Below, piece after piece: positions 16,778 through 25,763 of a stretch of 64,000 bases of DNA. The notes beneath the pieces were generated by a model that was not told the origin of the DNA, did not search any database, and saw only the letters and a list, made by a program, of their open reading frames with translations. Source of the DNA: an uncultured Aquimarina sp. Its GTDB lineage: Bacteria; Bacteroidota; Bacteroidia; Flavobacteriales; Flavobacteriaceae. The DNA is taken from positions 930,001 to 994,000 of the forward strand of contig CANMSL010000001.1 in NCBI GenBank assembly GCA_947500505.1, written 5' to 3'. Position numbers and translations under genes: made by a program. How positions within the stretch are numbered: the stretch's first letter is position 1; every line of letters begins with the position of its first letter.

Positions 16778-17749
16778 ATGCATCAATTACGTAGAAATAG
16801 AAGACTAAGAACCACAGAATCAATTAGGTCTTTAGTCAGAGAACATACCATTACTCCTAATGATTTTTTAGTACCGCTTTTTGTGGTAGAAGGCAAGAAC
16901 GTAAAGCAGGAAATAGCTTCTATGCCGGGATATTACAGGTATAGTCTTGACTTATTAAAAATCGAAGTCAATGAATTATGGACTATGGGATTAAAAGCAG
17001 TATTGCTTTTTGTGAAAGTACCTGATGATCTAAAGGATAACAAAGGAACCGAAGCATTAAATCCTGATGGATTGATGCAGCGTGCCATTAAAACGGTAAA
17101 AGATGTTGCTCCAGAAATGTTGGTGATGACCGATGTGGCATTAGATCCTTATTCGTCGTATGGGCACGATGGTATCGTAGAGGATGGATATATTGTTAAT
17201 GATCCTACTTGTGAGGTCTTGGCAGAAATGTCGTTGTCTCACGCACAGGCAGGAGCAGATTTTGTGGCACCCAGTGATATGATGGATGGTAGAATTATGG
17301 CGATAAGAGAATTATTAGAAGAGGAAAACTATAAGAATACCGGCATTATGAGTTATAGTGCTAAATACGCATCTGCGTTTTATGGGCCATTCAGGGATGC
17401 TTTGGATTCTGCACCTGGTTTTGGAGACAAAAAAACATATCAGATGGATTTTGCCAATCGTGATGAAGCAGTTAAGGAAACCCTGATGGATATAGAAGAA
17501 GGCGCAGATATTGTGATGGTAAAACCAGGATTAGCCTATCTGGATATTGTACGTGATGTTCGTGATGCGGTAGATGTACCGGTAGCAGTATACCAGGTAA
17601 GTGGTGAGTATGCAATGCTAAAAGCAGCAGCAGAGAAAGGATGGTTGGATCACGATGCGATTATGATGGAACAGATAATTGCTTTTAAAAGAGCAGGAGC
17701 ACATATTATTGCCAGTTATTTTGCTAAAGATGTAGTTAAACTTTTGTAA
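16778..17749 (+). CDS. hemB: delta-aminolevulinic acid dehydratase (porphobilinogen synthase)
   Basis: This enzyme joins two 5-aminolevulinate molecules to porphobilinogen in haem biosynthesis in the cytoplasm. The 323-residue length is normal. Schiff-base lysines lie in SYSAKYASAFYGPF (about 195) and MVKPGLAYLD (about 249). The metal-site segment DVALDPYSSYGHDGIV has Asp and other residues where zinc enzymes have three Cys, so the protein belongs to the magnesium-type class. It stands alone, divergent from the ABC operon. Confidence 0.97.
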   Translation: MHQLRRNRRLRTTESIRSLVREHTITPNDFLVPLFVVEGKNVKQEIASMPGYYRYSLDLLKIEVNELWTMGLKAVLLFVKVPDDLKDNKGTEALNPDGLMQRAIKTVKDVAPEMLVMTDVALDPYSSYGHDGIVEDGYIVNDPTCEVLAEMSLSHAQAGADFVAPSDMMDGRIMAIRELLEEENYKNTGIMSYSAKYASAFYGPFRDALDSAPGFGDKKTYQMDFANRDEAVKETLMDIEEGADIVMVKPGLAYLDIVRDVRDAVDVPVAVYQVSGEYAMLKAAAEKGWLDHDAIMMEQIIAFKRAGAHIIASYFAKDVVKLL

Positions 17750-17845
17750 TGTTTTAGGAATCAATGACTATTTTTGGATAATTTCAGGATGTAAAGGCTG
17801 ATATTTATTTTTTAATTTTAGAACAAGTCATTAGGAGTTTTCTTT

Positions 17846-18256
17846 ATGACTGGTTTTTTATACAAAACACTTTTTATGGTAAGCAGGGATCGATTATATC
17901 AGACTTTTGGAGAGCTATTATATGTAATCGCTATGAGCGATGGTGTCATTCAGAAAGAAGAAGTGCAAGCCCTGGAAGAAATCCTTAAAGCACATCCTAG
18001 AGGACAGGAAATAAAATGGTCTTTTGATTATGAAAGTGATAATCAAAATGATATCGAAACCTTGTATAAAAAAGTAATCGAAGTTTTTTCTGATAATGGT
18101 CCGGACGAAGAATACGATTTTATGATATATGCGTTGACCAGAATAGCAGAAGCAACAGATGGAATAGATTCTAAAGAAGAGAAAATAATTAAAAGCTTTT
18201 CTAAAGACCTGTTAAAAAGATTTAAGAAAGATATTGATAATTTATTCAACACATAA
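17846..18256 (+). CDS. TerB-like helical protein
   Basis: The first open ATG is at 17846, but the segment from the ATG at 17876 (MVSRDRLYQTFGELLYVIAMSDGVIQKEEVQALEEI) looks like the true beginning of the domain, giving about 126 residues. The acidic pattern AMSDGVIQKEE and a second similar block (EATDGIDSKEEKII) fit the TerB/DjlA-type helical fold, in which these Asp/Glu clusters may bind a metal ion. Role in tellurite resistance is not implied; such stand-alone proteins mostly have unknown function. Confidence 0.75.
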   Translation: MTGFLYKTLFMVSRDRLYQTFGELLYVIAMSDGVIQKEEVQALEEILKAHPRGQEIKWSFDYESDNQNDIETLYKKVIEVFSDNGPDEEYDFMIYALTRIAEATDGIDSKEEKIIKSFSKDLLKRFKKDIDNLFNT

Positions 18257-18299
18257 GATCACACAGATGAAACGAACATTAGTAAATTTTAAACATTTC

Positions 18300-18313
18300 T
18301 TCTCAAAAGAGAA
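18300..18313 (+). terminator. short hairpin with T-run
   Basis: TTCTC-AAAA-GAGAA is followed by TTTTT. It lies 43 bp after the TerB-like gene and could end its transcript. The stem is only 5 bp. Confidence 0.35.
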
Positions 18314-18406
18314 TTTTTAAAATTTTTAATGTGAGAACGCAGTGGTTACATACGTTCTCAATTTTATAATTTAATTGTTGTCAAATAATTACTAAAAATT
18401 AAACGG

Positions 18407-18802
18407 ATGAAAAACATTTTTTTACTATTCCTAAGTATCGCTTTTATTACTACAAGTTGTAATTCTGAAAAAAAACCTGAAAAAGAAAAGATCGTTATTG
18501 GATCTAAGAAAAAAGCCACGTCTCCAGAATTTGATTTAGGTAAAGAATTGTTTAAAGGAAAAGGAAATTGTTATTCCTGCCATCGAATGGATAAAAAATC
18601 CATAGGCCCCAGCGTTACCGAAATCATGAAAATTTATAAAGAGCAAAATGGGGATATTATAGGTTTTCTTAGACAGAAAAAAGATCCTATTGTAGATCCC
18701 GAAAATTATGCCGTTATGAAAACTAATTTTGCCCGTTTAGAAAAATTCACTGATGACGAACTAAAGGCAATAGAATTATATATGAATGAAGTAACCGATT
18801 AA
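18407..18802 (+). CDS. cytochrome c-type lipoprotein
   Basis: The 131-residue product has a lipoprotein signal (lipobox TTSC, Cys18), a Lys/Glu-rich linker, and one class I cytochrome c domain with the haem motif CYSCH (Cys55, Cys58, His59). The likely axial Met is in YAVMKTNFARL near residue 107. It is presumably a membrane-anchored periplasmic electron carrier. The stop codon overlaps the next start (TAATG), indicating coupled translation with the DinB-like gene. Confidence 0.9.
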   Translation: MKNIFLLFLSIAFITTSCNSEKKPEKEKIVIGSKKKATSPEFDLGKELFKGKGNCYSCHRMDKKSIGPSVTEIMKIYKEQNGDIIGFLRQKKDPIVDPENYAVMKTNFARLEKFTDDELKAIELYMNEVTD

Positions 18803-19320
18803 TGATGAAAAGAGCATCTGTACTTCTTTTTCTCATTTCCTATTCAGTAATGTCTCAACAATCAACTCCCAAATCTGCTTTTCTGGAAAAGTGGAGCAAT
18901 TCTAAAGAGTATTTGCTGGAAATGGTAAGAGTAATGCCCGAGGACAAATTTGCCTATTCTCCTACAAAGGATAAAATGGATTTTAAAAATCAGTTGCTTC
19001 ATATCTGCGGAAATATGGCTTGGCTCAGCACAACATATTTTTCTGACGAAGAATTCGATCGGAAGAAGTTTACAGAAAACGCTCCGGATACTAAGGATGA
19101 GGTCATCAGATTTATTGAAAAATCATTTGATATAGTTTATGATAGGGTACAAAACACATCAGATCCTTCACTGTTAACCGAAGTAGACTTTTTTGCCGGC
19201 CCAAAATCAAAGCTTCAGATTTTAAACTTGCTTCAGGATCATGTCACACATCATCGAGGACAATTAATTGTGTATCTCAATCTTAACAAAATCAAACCAC
19301 CCAAGTATGTAGGTTGGTGA
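18802..19320 (+). CDS. secreted DinB-like protein
   Basis: A signal peptide (MMKRASVLLFLISYSVMSQQ) precedes a four-helix DinB/YfiT-type domain. Metal-ligand-like His residues are seen in LLHICGNMAW (about 67) and DHVTHHRGQLIVYL (about 150-154), the usual three-His site of the superfamily. Family members act in bacillithiol-type transfer or damage response, but the exported version has no known role. The gene overlaps the cytochrome gene by one base. Confidence 0.85.
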   Translation: MMKRASVLLFLISYSVMSQQSTPKSAFLEKWSNSKEYLLEMVRVMPEDKFAYSPTKDKMDFKNQLLHICGNMAWLSTTYFSDEEFDRKKFTENAPDTKDEVIRFIEKSFDIVYDRVQNTSDPSLLTEVDFFAGPKSKLQILNLLQDHVTHHRGQLIVYLNLNKIKPPKYVGW

Positions 19321-19390
19321 TAAGTATTCTTACCTTTTATTTTTCCAAATGTTAACCAAATCCGTACTTTAGCAAAACTAACTTTTTACC

Positions 19391-20509
19391 ATGGGATTAC
19401 TAATCGTATACGGAGTCGTATCTATCTTCTTTTCATTTTTATGTTCAATTCTTGAGGCAGTGTTACTGAGTGTCACTCCTACGTTTATAAACGTTAAGAA
19501 AAAAGAGGAGAAAGCATATGCTATTACGCTAGAAAAGCTTAAAAAAGATGTTGATAGACCACTTATTGCTATTCTTACACTTAATACAATCGCTCACACA
19601 GTAGGAGCTATATTGGTTGGTGTACAGGCTAAAGTTGCTTTTGCAGACAAGTACGGTTCAGAAAGCCGTAAGATTTTTGGAATGGAAATGACAGAAGACT
19701 TGATGGTAGGAGTCGTGTCTTCCGTTATGACTATTTTGATTTTAGTGGCTTCAGAAATCATTCCCAAAACCATAGGTGCAACCTATTGGAGGCAATTGGC
19801 TAATTTTACCTCGAAGGCATTGAAGGTATTGATCTGGCCTTTAAAATGGACGGGAATATTATGGCTTTTGCAACTAACCACAAAATTGATCGGGGGCAAA
19901 GGGCATCATGGATCCGTTCTTAGTAGAGAGGACTTTACAGCGATGGCAGATATCGCAGAAGAAGAAGGTGTTTTTGAAGAATCAGAATCCAAGGTAATCC
20001 GAAACTTACTAACGTTTAAAGAAGTATTTACTAAAGATGTAATGACACCAAGGACCGTTCTAAAATTAGCTTCTGAAGATACTACAGTTAAAGATTTTTT
20101 TCACGAAAATCAAAACCTTCGATTTTCAAGGATCCCGGTTTATAAAGATAAAGCAGATAATATAACAGGACAGGTTTTAAAAGATGATATTTTCAAAGAA
20201 ATGGCTAATCAAAATGGTCATAAGCTTCTTGGCGAAATAAAACGCCCCATCATATTTACTACCAGAAACCTCCCCATTCCTGATTTATTTAATGAATTGA
20301 TTCAAACAAAAAACCATATTGCGATAGTTGTAGATGAATACGGATCAGTAAGTGGATTAGTTTCTATGGAAGATGTTATAGAAACGTTATTAGGTTTAGA
20401 GATCGTAGATGAAAGCGATACAGAAACGGATATGCAAATTCTAGCCCGAAAAAATTGGGAAGCCAGGGCAAGACGACTTGGTATTCTTAATGATAAACCA
20501 GAAGAATGA
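19391..20509 (+). CDS. CNNM/HlyC-CorC-type transporter (DUF21 plus CBS)
   Basis: The 372-residue membrane protein has a DUF21/CNNM membrane domain at about 1-185 (SILEAVLLSVTPTFI; EIIPKTIGATYW) and a CBS pair at about 200-330 (VFEESESKVIRNLL; DVMTPRTVLKLA; IVVDEYGSVSGLVSMEDV). No C-terminal CorC_HlyC domain is present. Such proteins move Mg2+ or similar ions, or act in Na+-dependent Mg2+ export. The end overlaps the MGMT start by four bases (ATGA). Confidence 0.92.
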   Translation: MGLLIVYGVVSIFFSFLCSILEAVLLSVTPTFINVKKKEEKAYAITLEKLKKDVDRPLIAILTLNTIAHTVGAILVGVQAKVAFADKYGSESRKIFGMEMTEDLMVGVVSSVMTILILVASEIIPKTIGATYWRQLANFTSKALKVLIWPLKWTGILWLLQLTTKLIGGKGHHGSVLSREDFTAMADIAEEEGVFEESESKVIRNLLTFKEVFTKDVMTPRTVLKLASEDTTVKDFFHENQNLRFSRIPVYKDKADNITGQVLKDDIFKEMANQNGHKLLGEIKRPIIFTTRNLPIPDLFNELIQTKNHIAIVVDEYGSVSGLVSMEDVIETLLGLEIVDESDTETDMQILARKNWEARARRLGILNDKPEE

Positions 20510-20985
20510 GCGAGACCGTTTTCATAAAGACTCCTTTGGGTGTGGCTTCTATAACGGGAGATGAAAATGGTGTAACAAAGATTTCAATAACAGAAGATGG
20601 TAGAGAGAACCCTTCTACACAAATTTCTGATGTACTGAAAGACGCAGCACATCAGTTGCAGGACTATTTTGATGGAAAGAGAAATGAATTTAATATTAAG
20701 TTGAATCCTTCAGGTACCGATTTTCAGAAGAAAGTATGGAAAGAGCTTACCAAAATTCCATTTGGCAAGACGGTAAGTTACCTGGATATAGCAAAACAAT
20801 TAGGGGATCCCAAATGTATACGTGCTGCGGCATCCGCTAATGGAAAAAATCCTTTGTGGGTTGTCATACCTTGTCATCGCGTAATTGGTAGTGATGGTTC
20901 TCTAACAGGGTATGCAGGAGGTCTTTGGCGTAAAAAGTGGTTATTGGATCACGAGAATCCGGTAAAGCAACAATCTCTTTTTTAG
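20506..20985 (+). CDS. methylated-DNA-[protein]-cysteine S-methyltransferase
   Basis: This suicide DNA-repair protein takes alkyl groups from O6-methylguanine. The active site PCHRV has the acceptor Cys at 123, with the following typical GYAGGLWRKKWLLDHE. The DNA-binding part KIPFGKTVSYLDIAKQLG is near 85-105. At 159 residues it is an Ogt-type protein without the Ada regulatory part. It overlaps the CNNM gene by ATGA, so both are translated from one message. Confidence 0.95.
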   Translation: MSETVFIKTPLGVASITGDENGVTKISITEDGRENPSTQISDVLKDAAHQLQDYFDGKRNEFNIKLNPSGTDFQKKVWKELTKIPFGKTVSYLDIAKQLGDPKCIRAAASANGKNPLWVVIPCHRVIGSDGSLTGYAGGLWRKKWLLDHENPVKQQSLF

Positions 20986-21041
20986 AAGAAATTCACGAAA
21001 AATTATTTTTATACCTTAGAGCGTTAAAATTTCGAGAGCAG

Positions 21042-22196
21042 ATGAAAATTATTAAAAAATTCCTAATGGGTCTGGTAGTGTTACTGCTATTATGTGTGGT
21101 TTTGTTATACATTTTTGATTACGATTATATACTAAAAGGAGTTCGTGTCGTATATATGACCGGACATACGACTGCTTACATAGATGATTATACATATTTT
21201 GATAATCATACTATAAAAAAAGGAGACAATCCGATTCCCTGGAAATTACATACCGAATATAATACCGTGTCTCCTACAGAAAGATTAAATGAAGTGAATG
21301 AAGCTATGGGAACCGTGGCATTTATGATTATCAAAAACGACAGTATTTGGTATGAAAAATATGCAGAAGGTTACGGTACAGAATCTAAAACGAATTCCTT
21401 TTCTATGGCAAAGAGCATCACCACTGCATTACTCGGAAAAGCAATTATGGATGGATACGTAAAAAGTTTGAATCAGCCGATTGGGGATTTTATTCCGGAA
21501 TTCTCTGAAGGGTTAGCAGCAAAGGTAACTGTTGGTGACTTGTCATCGATGTCGTCCGGACTCAATTGGACGGAGCATTATACCAGTCCATTTTCAATTA
21601 CAGCAAGAGCTTATTACGACCCTGATCTTAGAGAAGTAATGAAGGGGTTGAATTTTGTGGGTGAACCGGGAAGAGAATTTGAGTATTTAAGCGGAAACAC
21701 ACAATTATTAGGAATGGTAATTGAAAAAGCAACCAGTAGAACATTGTCAAAATATCTTAGTGAGAGCTTCTGGAAGCCAATGGGTATGGAGCAAGATGCT
21801 TTGTGGCAGGTGGATAGCGAAGAGAATGGAATGGAAAAATCATATTGCTGCATTGCCAGTAATGCCAGGGATTTTGCACGCTTTGGAGTACTCTTCAAAA
21901 ACAATGGAAAATTTGCAGGAAAACAAATCTTACCAGAAGAATTCACGAAACTTGTTACTCAAAAGCGTTTTGAGGATGATCATATGTATGGATATGGCTT
22001 CTGGTTATCGAATCATTTGGATAAAGAGATATTTGTGATGCGGGGTATTCTGGGGCAATATGTGATTAGTATTCCCCAGGATGATTTGATTATTGTACGT
22101 TTAGGACATCATAGAGGAGCACCACAAGGTTCGTTTAGTAAAGATTTCTTTATATATATTGAAGAAGCTTATAAAATGTTAGAAAATGCTTCATAA
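21042..22196 (+). CDS. membrane-anchored serine hydrolase (beta-lactamase/PBP-like)
   Basis: The ATG at 21042 (MKIIKKFLMG) is chosen because the longer frame from 20937 reads through the MGMT end. The 384-residue protein has an N-terminal membrane anchor (VLLLLCVVLLYIFDYDYIL) and a beta-lactamase class C/EstB-type domain. The SxxK motif is S121MAK (FSMAKSITT), and downstream are the YxN-equivalent segment in EYLSGNTQLLG and a HxG-type block (LGHHRGAPQG). It may be a D-amino acid amidase, esterase or PBP-like enzyme; the substrate is unknown. It overlaps the next gene by 11 bases. Confidence 0.85.
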   Translation: MKIIKKFLMGLVVLLLLCVVLLYIFDYDYILKGVRVVYMTGHTTAYIDDYTYFDNHTIKKGDNPIPWKLHTEYNTVSPTERLNEVNEAMGTVAFMIIKNDSIWYEKYAEGYGTESKTNSFSMAKSITTALLGKAIMDGYVKSLNQPIGDFIPEFSEGLAAKVTVGDLSSMSSGLNWTEHYTSPFSITARAYYDPDLREVMKGLNFVGEPGREFEYLSGNTQLLGMVIEKATSRTLSKYLSESFWKPMGMEQDALWQVDSEENGMEKSYCCIASNARDFARFGVLFKNNGKFAGKQILPEEFTKLVTQKRFEDDHMYGYGFWLSNHLDKEIFVMRGILGQYVISIPQDDLIIVRLGHHRGAPQGSFSKDFFIYIEEAYKMLENAS

Positions 22197-22899
22197 GATT
22201 AATTTAGAACACATCCTATTTCTGGATATAGAAACCGTTCCTGAGCAAGAGAATTTTGACAATCTCACCGATGAAATGAAATATCTATGGGCTGATAAAA
22301 CCAAATATCAGCGTAAAGAAGAATTTTCTCCCGAAGAGTTTTATGAAAGAGCAGGCATCTGGGCAGAATTTGGTAAAATTGTTTGTATCTCAGTCGGGTA
22401 TTTTACCTTTAAAGGTGAAACAAGATCTTTTAGAACGACTTCTTTCTATGGGGAAGAGAAGCAATTATTGATAGACTTCAAAAACGTATTAGAAACACAT
22501 TTTAACCAGTCATATCATTTGCTTTGTGCTCATAACGGTAAAGAGTTTGATTTTCCTTATATCGCCAGGAGAATGATTGTTCATAGTATAAGTTTACCAT
22601 TTAAACTCAATCTGTTTGGCAAAAAACCTTGGGAGGTTCCCCATTTAGATACAATGGATTTATGGAAATTTGGGGATTATAAACACTATACCTCGTTAAA
22701 ACTCTTGACTAATATTTTAGGAATTCCTTCTCCAAAGGATGATATTGATGGTAGTCAGGTAAGAGCAGTATATTATGAAGAAAACGACATAGATCGTATT
22801 GTAACTTATTGTGAAAAAGACACTGTGGCTGTTGCACAGATTTTGCTGAGGTTGAGACAAGAAGAACTCTTAGATGATGATGAGGTAGTGTCTGTATAA
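22186..22899 (+). CDS. 3'-5' exonuclease, PolB-like DEDD family
   Basis: The 237-residue protein has the ExoI motif DIETVPE (D14, E16) at the start and further DEDD-type motifs (AHNGKEFDFPYIARRM near 110-125; KDTVAVAQILLRL near 213-225). It belongs to the predicted stand-alone 3'-5' exonucleases related to the proofreading domain of DNA polymerase B (PF10108-like). It overlaps the end of the serine hydrolase by 11 bases and is probably translated with it. A role in DNA or RNA trimming is inferred. Confidence 0.88.
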   Translation: MLHKINLEHILFLDIETVPEQENFDNLTDEMKYLWADKTKYQRKEEFSPEEFYERAGIWAEFGKIVCISVGYFTFKGETRSFRTTSFYGEEKQLLIDFKNVLETHFNQSYHLLCAHNGKEFDFPYIARRMIVHSISLPFKLNLFGKKPWEVPHLDTMDLWKFGDYKHYTSLKLLTNILGIPSPKDDIDGSQVRAVYYEENDIDRIVTYCEKDTVAVAQILLRLRQEELLDDDEVVSV

Positions 22900-22919
22900 A
22901 AATAAAACAGCCATAATTA

Positions 22920-22953
22920 TTAAAGAGAACCATTTATAATGAATTCTCTTTAA
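22920..22953. terminator. bidirectional hairpin terminator
   Basis: TTAAAGAGAA (22920-22929) pairs with TTCTCTTTAA (22944-22953) between the convergent exonuclease and DUF3108-like genes. Stem ends are A/T-rich in both directions. Confidence 0.6.
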
Positions 22954-22973
22954 TAAAAAGTTTACAAAAGCTT

Positions 22974-23663
22974 TTATTGTAATCTAGCTAAAATAGATTT
23001 GCTTACTATTTTTCCATTCGTTTTTGCGGTTTCCTGTTGTACAATGCCAACATTTTTAGTAATCCATTGTTTTACATAAAAGGTTTGTTTCATCCCCATA
23101 CTCATACTGGTTTCATTCGTGTAAGTAATTAGATAACAGTCGAACGAACCTGCTGGAGTAGTTATGTTTTCTCTGGAAACTACCTTACGGTTTTTGAGAT
23201 CGATAGTCATATCAATACTCATTACACCAGCATCAATAGACATACTTACTTGTCCATCCTGTAATTGTTGACCAACAGAGAGTGAGTTGGGAATATCGAT
23301 ACCTCTTCCTTCTATACTATATTCCATATTTTTATACTGGTCAAATAAATTAGGAGAAATTATAGATTCCGGATCTAATGTTGTAATACCTCCGTCACAG
23401 GTAATTGTAAAAGTTGCCTCTGTAATGGCTTTTTGTTTTTTGGCATCGCTTAGATACATATTCATCGTAATCTTGGATTTTGATCCTGATGAATTGACAT
23501 CCAAAACTTCATAACTTGTTTTAGAGGTTAGTTTGTTTTTATGGTTAAAGTGATGCATGGTAATCGTAGCTCCTTCTTTTGAAGGATAGAATGGACTACA
23601 ATTGTTTTGTGCAGTTATGGAACTGATAACAAAGACTGCAATAATAAGAGAAAGCTTTTTCAT
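22974..23663 (-). CDS. secreted DUF3108/TapB-like protein
   Basis: The 229-residue product has a signal peptide (MKKLSLIIAVFVISSITAQ) and a beta-rich mature part. The recognisable pieces are FYPSKEGATITMHHF at the start, VSRENITTPAGSFDCYLITY near 170, and VKQWITKNVGIVQQET near 205, typical of DUF3108-like periplasmic proteins. These proteins have no defined function. It lies after a terminator behind the phosphatase gene and is likely a single-gene transcript. Confidence 0.75.
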   Translation of the reverse strand: MKKLSLIIAVFVISSITAQNNCSPFYPSKEGATITMHHFNHKNKLTSKTSYEVLDVNSSGSKSKITMNMYLSDAKKQKAITEATFTITCDGGITTLDPESIISPNLFDQYKNMEYSIEGRGIDIPNSLSVGQQLQDGQVSMSIDAGVMSIDMTIDLKNRKVVSRENITTPAGSFDCYLITYTNETSMSMGMKQTFYVKQWITKNVGIVQQETAKTNGKIVSKSILARLQ

Positions 23664-23739
23664 ACCTAGAGATGATTTAGTAGATATTATGATTTATTGT
23701 TAGTGTTTAACTTTAATATCAGGTAAACATATCTCATAA

Positions 23740-23765
23740 AAAAATCGCTTTTTAAAGCGATTTTT
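23740..23765 (-). terminator. hairpin terminator after the phosphatase gene
   Basis: AAAAATCGCTTT (23740-23751) pairs with AAAGCGATTTTT (23754-23765) with a two-base loop. Read on the minus strand, it gives a stem closing in a U-run 6 bp after the phosphatase stop. Confidence 0.75.
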
Positions 23766-23770
23766 ACAAA

Positions 23771-24499
23771 TTAATTTCTTCCGTTTTCATCGGGATATAA
23801 CAGATACACCGGATCACTTTGCCAAAACTCTTTGGTGTCGATGTTCATAATTGTTAGAGGACCTTTAAACGCAGCACCCGTATCAATATTCCAGATGCAA
23901 GTAGCGTTTACAGGCACCGTCTTCTTAATTCTGGTAACCGGTGTATGACCAATATAGATTTCGTCAAAAAGTAACAAGCGTTTCGGGTAGGTTAGATCTG
24001 TTTTCTTGAGATTTGGATCTATAGACAGAGCAGTTTCCCATAAAGTTCTATCCCAGTAAAATAATTTGCTAAAATATTCCCGATGTGGTCCGTGCAAGTT
24101 AGTAAAACCGGCATGCAGAAATAGGCGACTGTGGTCATCGATATAGTAATTGAGAAGGTTTTCATAAAACATAAGATGAACTTCAATTTCATCCTTTGAT
24201 AATATATTATAAGAATCTATGGTTGCCTGACCACCATGCTTCATCCATTCCGGATTGTGTTTTTTTTCGGTTAACCAGGTGTAGCAAAGTTCATCGTGAT
24301 TACCCCGAATAAAGATGCAATTATGATTTTCTTTGAGTTCTATTAAAAAAGAAACAAGTGCGGCACTGTCACTCCAACCATCAACATAATCGCCTAAAAA
24401 AATAAGTGTATCATTAGTAGTGATCTTTGCCTTTTCGATTAATTGTTTCAGAGCTTTTAAGGCTCCGTGCATGTCACCAATCACAAGAGTTCTGTTCAT
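23771..24499 (-). CDS. metallophosphoesterase (PPP-type protein phosphatase-like)
   Basis: The 242-residue protein has the metal-binding motifs GDMHG (8-12), GDYVDG (about 36-41) and GNHDE (about 66-70). A further His is in FLHAGFTN and the final IGHTPV, which give a complete two-metal site as in bacterial PrpA/PrpB or diadenosine tetraphosphatase ApaH-like enzymes. Whether it acts on phosphoproteins or nucleotides cannot be told. It starts 41 bp downstream of the AlbA_2 gene on the same strand. Confidence 0.92.
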   Translation of the reverse strand: MNRTLVIGDMHGALKALKQLIEKAKITTNDTLIFLGDYVDGWSDSAALVSFLIELKENHNCIFIRGNHDELCYTWLTEKKHNPEWMKHGGQATIDSYNILSKDEIEVHLMFYENLLNYYIDDHSRLFLHAGFTNLHGPHREYFSKLFYWDRTLWETALSIDPNLKKTDLTYPKRLLLFDEIYIGHTPVTRIKKTVPVNATCIWNIDTGAAFKGPLTIMNIDTKEFWQSDPVYLLYPDENGRN

Positions 24500-24539
24500 A
24501 CTCGTTTAAAATTGTCTATTAATAATTTTGTGTTCTCTA

Positions 24540-25679
24540 CTAACTGTACCTTATCTTTCTTAATATTCGCATACTTTCTTTATATAGGGCGTATACCTTT
24601 TCATCTCCATAATTTTTTAGATATGTTTGTGACTCTTCTAATTTATCTTTTGCATCGTTAAAACCATTAAAATAGCATAAAAGATAGGTAGCGGGCAGAT
24701 TGAGAATGTCTTTATGTTCGTTTACCGTTAGGGATATTTTCTTCTGTAACTTGTCAATTAAAGTGTTATTGCTATTATATAAATGGTGTAAAACTTTTCT
24801 ATCAAACTGAGGTGGTTTAAACAAAAGTTTACTTTCAATATCATAACTGACATTATTTTTAAATTTTATAGTGACTTCTTCTAGTGGGTAATAGTTGTAG
24901 GTGTCTTGTAGACCAAGTTGGACATATTCTATAATTTTAAACTCATCATCACTTATTGAAATGCTAACCTCATCAAATTGAGAATAAAATAATTTTACCT
25001 GCTCATTGATCAGTGCAATATCAACTCTAGAGTAATATATTTCATCATTTACCTTTTTTTCTTTGGCTGACCAACATACTACAAAATACTCTTTAAAAAC
25101 TTTATAGGTGGGATGGTAATCTTTCCGGGAATTCATAAAGTCAAAAACACCATCTAGTGTCAGTTCAATATTATTTTGAGCGTGATTTTCTATGGATTCT
25201 ACGATTTCAGAATTAACATCTTTGATTTCTATATCAAAAACCTTGGGCATACTAATACTACCATCTCTAAAAAATACCGTACCACCATAATATTTCCAGA
25301 TGTTTTTGCGTAGAGAACACAGTTTACCCTCTTGAGAGCGTATAGAAACCAGTCCTACAACTTTATCACTTGGCAAATGAGGAAAAGGAATGTTTTCGTA
25401 TGCCACAATTGGTGGGTTAGAAAGATATGCATTCACCAGGTTTTGGATCTTACTATCATCAAAGAAATCAACACCAATAATTTGGTTGTCTCCATCTTCG
25501 ACACCAATTACGATATAAGAATTGTTTTTGGGGTTAGAATTAGAAAGTGCGCAGATGTGTTTCAGGAACTTGGCTTTTCCCTCTTTTTCTCCAATGTTAA
25601 GTTTACGCTTTTTGTCATAAAAACTATTCTCGTCATTATGCGCTAAAAGATTTTTTATGAGAAGTCTTTTGTTAATCAT
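24540..25679 (-). CDS. AlbA_2 (Schlafen-type) putative DNA-binding protein
   Basis: The start at 25679 (MINKRLLIKNLLAHNDE) looks better than the ATG six codons upstream, giving 379 residues. The N-terminal domain (about 1-155) has the AlbA_2 pattern: ...AKFLKHICALSN, YIVIGVEDGDNQIIGVDFF and the VVGLVSIRS strand, with YYGGTVFFRDGS near 130. The C-terminal 220 residues show no known domain. AlbA_2 proteins are grouped as putative transcription factors or nucleic-acid-binding ATPases, and occur in many defence-related contexts; nothing adjacent here supports defence. Confidence 0.75.
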   Translation of the reverse strand: MINKRLLIKNLLAHNDENSFYDKKRKLNIGEKEGKAKFLKHICALSNSNPKNNSYIVIGVEDGDNQIIGVDFFDDSKIQNLVNAYLSNPPIVAYENIPFPHLPSDKVVGLVSIRSQEGKLCSLRKNIWKYYGGTVFFRDGSISMPKVFDIEIKDVNSEIVESIENHAQNNIELTLDGVFDFMNSRKDYHPTYKVFKEYFVVCWSAKEKKVNDEIYYSRVDIALINEQVKLFYSQFDEVSISISDDEFKIIEYVQLGLQDTYNYYPLEEVTIKFKNNVSYDIESKLLFKPPQFDRKVLHHLYNSNNTLIDKLQKKISLTVNEHKDILNLPATYLLCYFNGFNDAKDKLEESQTYLKNYGDEKVYALYKESMRILRKIRYS

Positions 25680-25763
25680 TCCTTTTACAAATAGCAATAT
25701 ATTCTTTTCCCATATAAACTTAGGTATTTTTATCGGGTATGCAATGTGTTAAGAATAAAGAAA

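Noticed and set aside
20937..21041. Longer N-terminus of the serine hydrolase
   Set aside because: The extension overlaps the MGMT coding end and gives a charged sequence before a normal membrane anchor; the ATG at 21042 is better.
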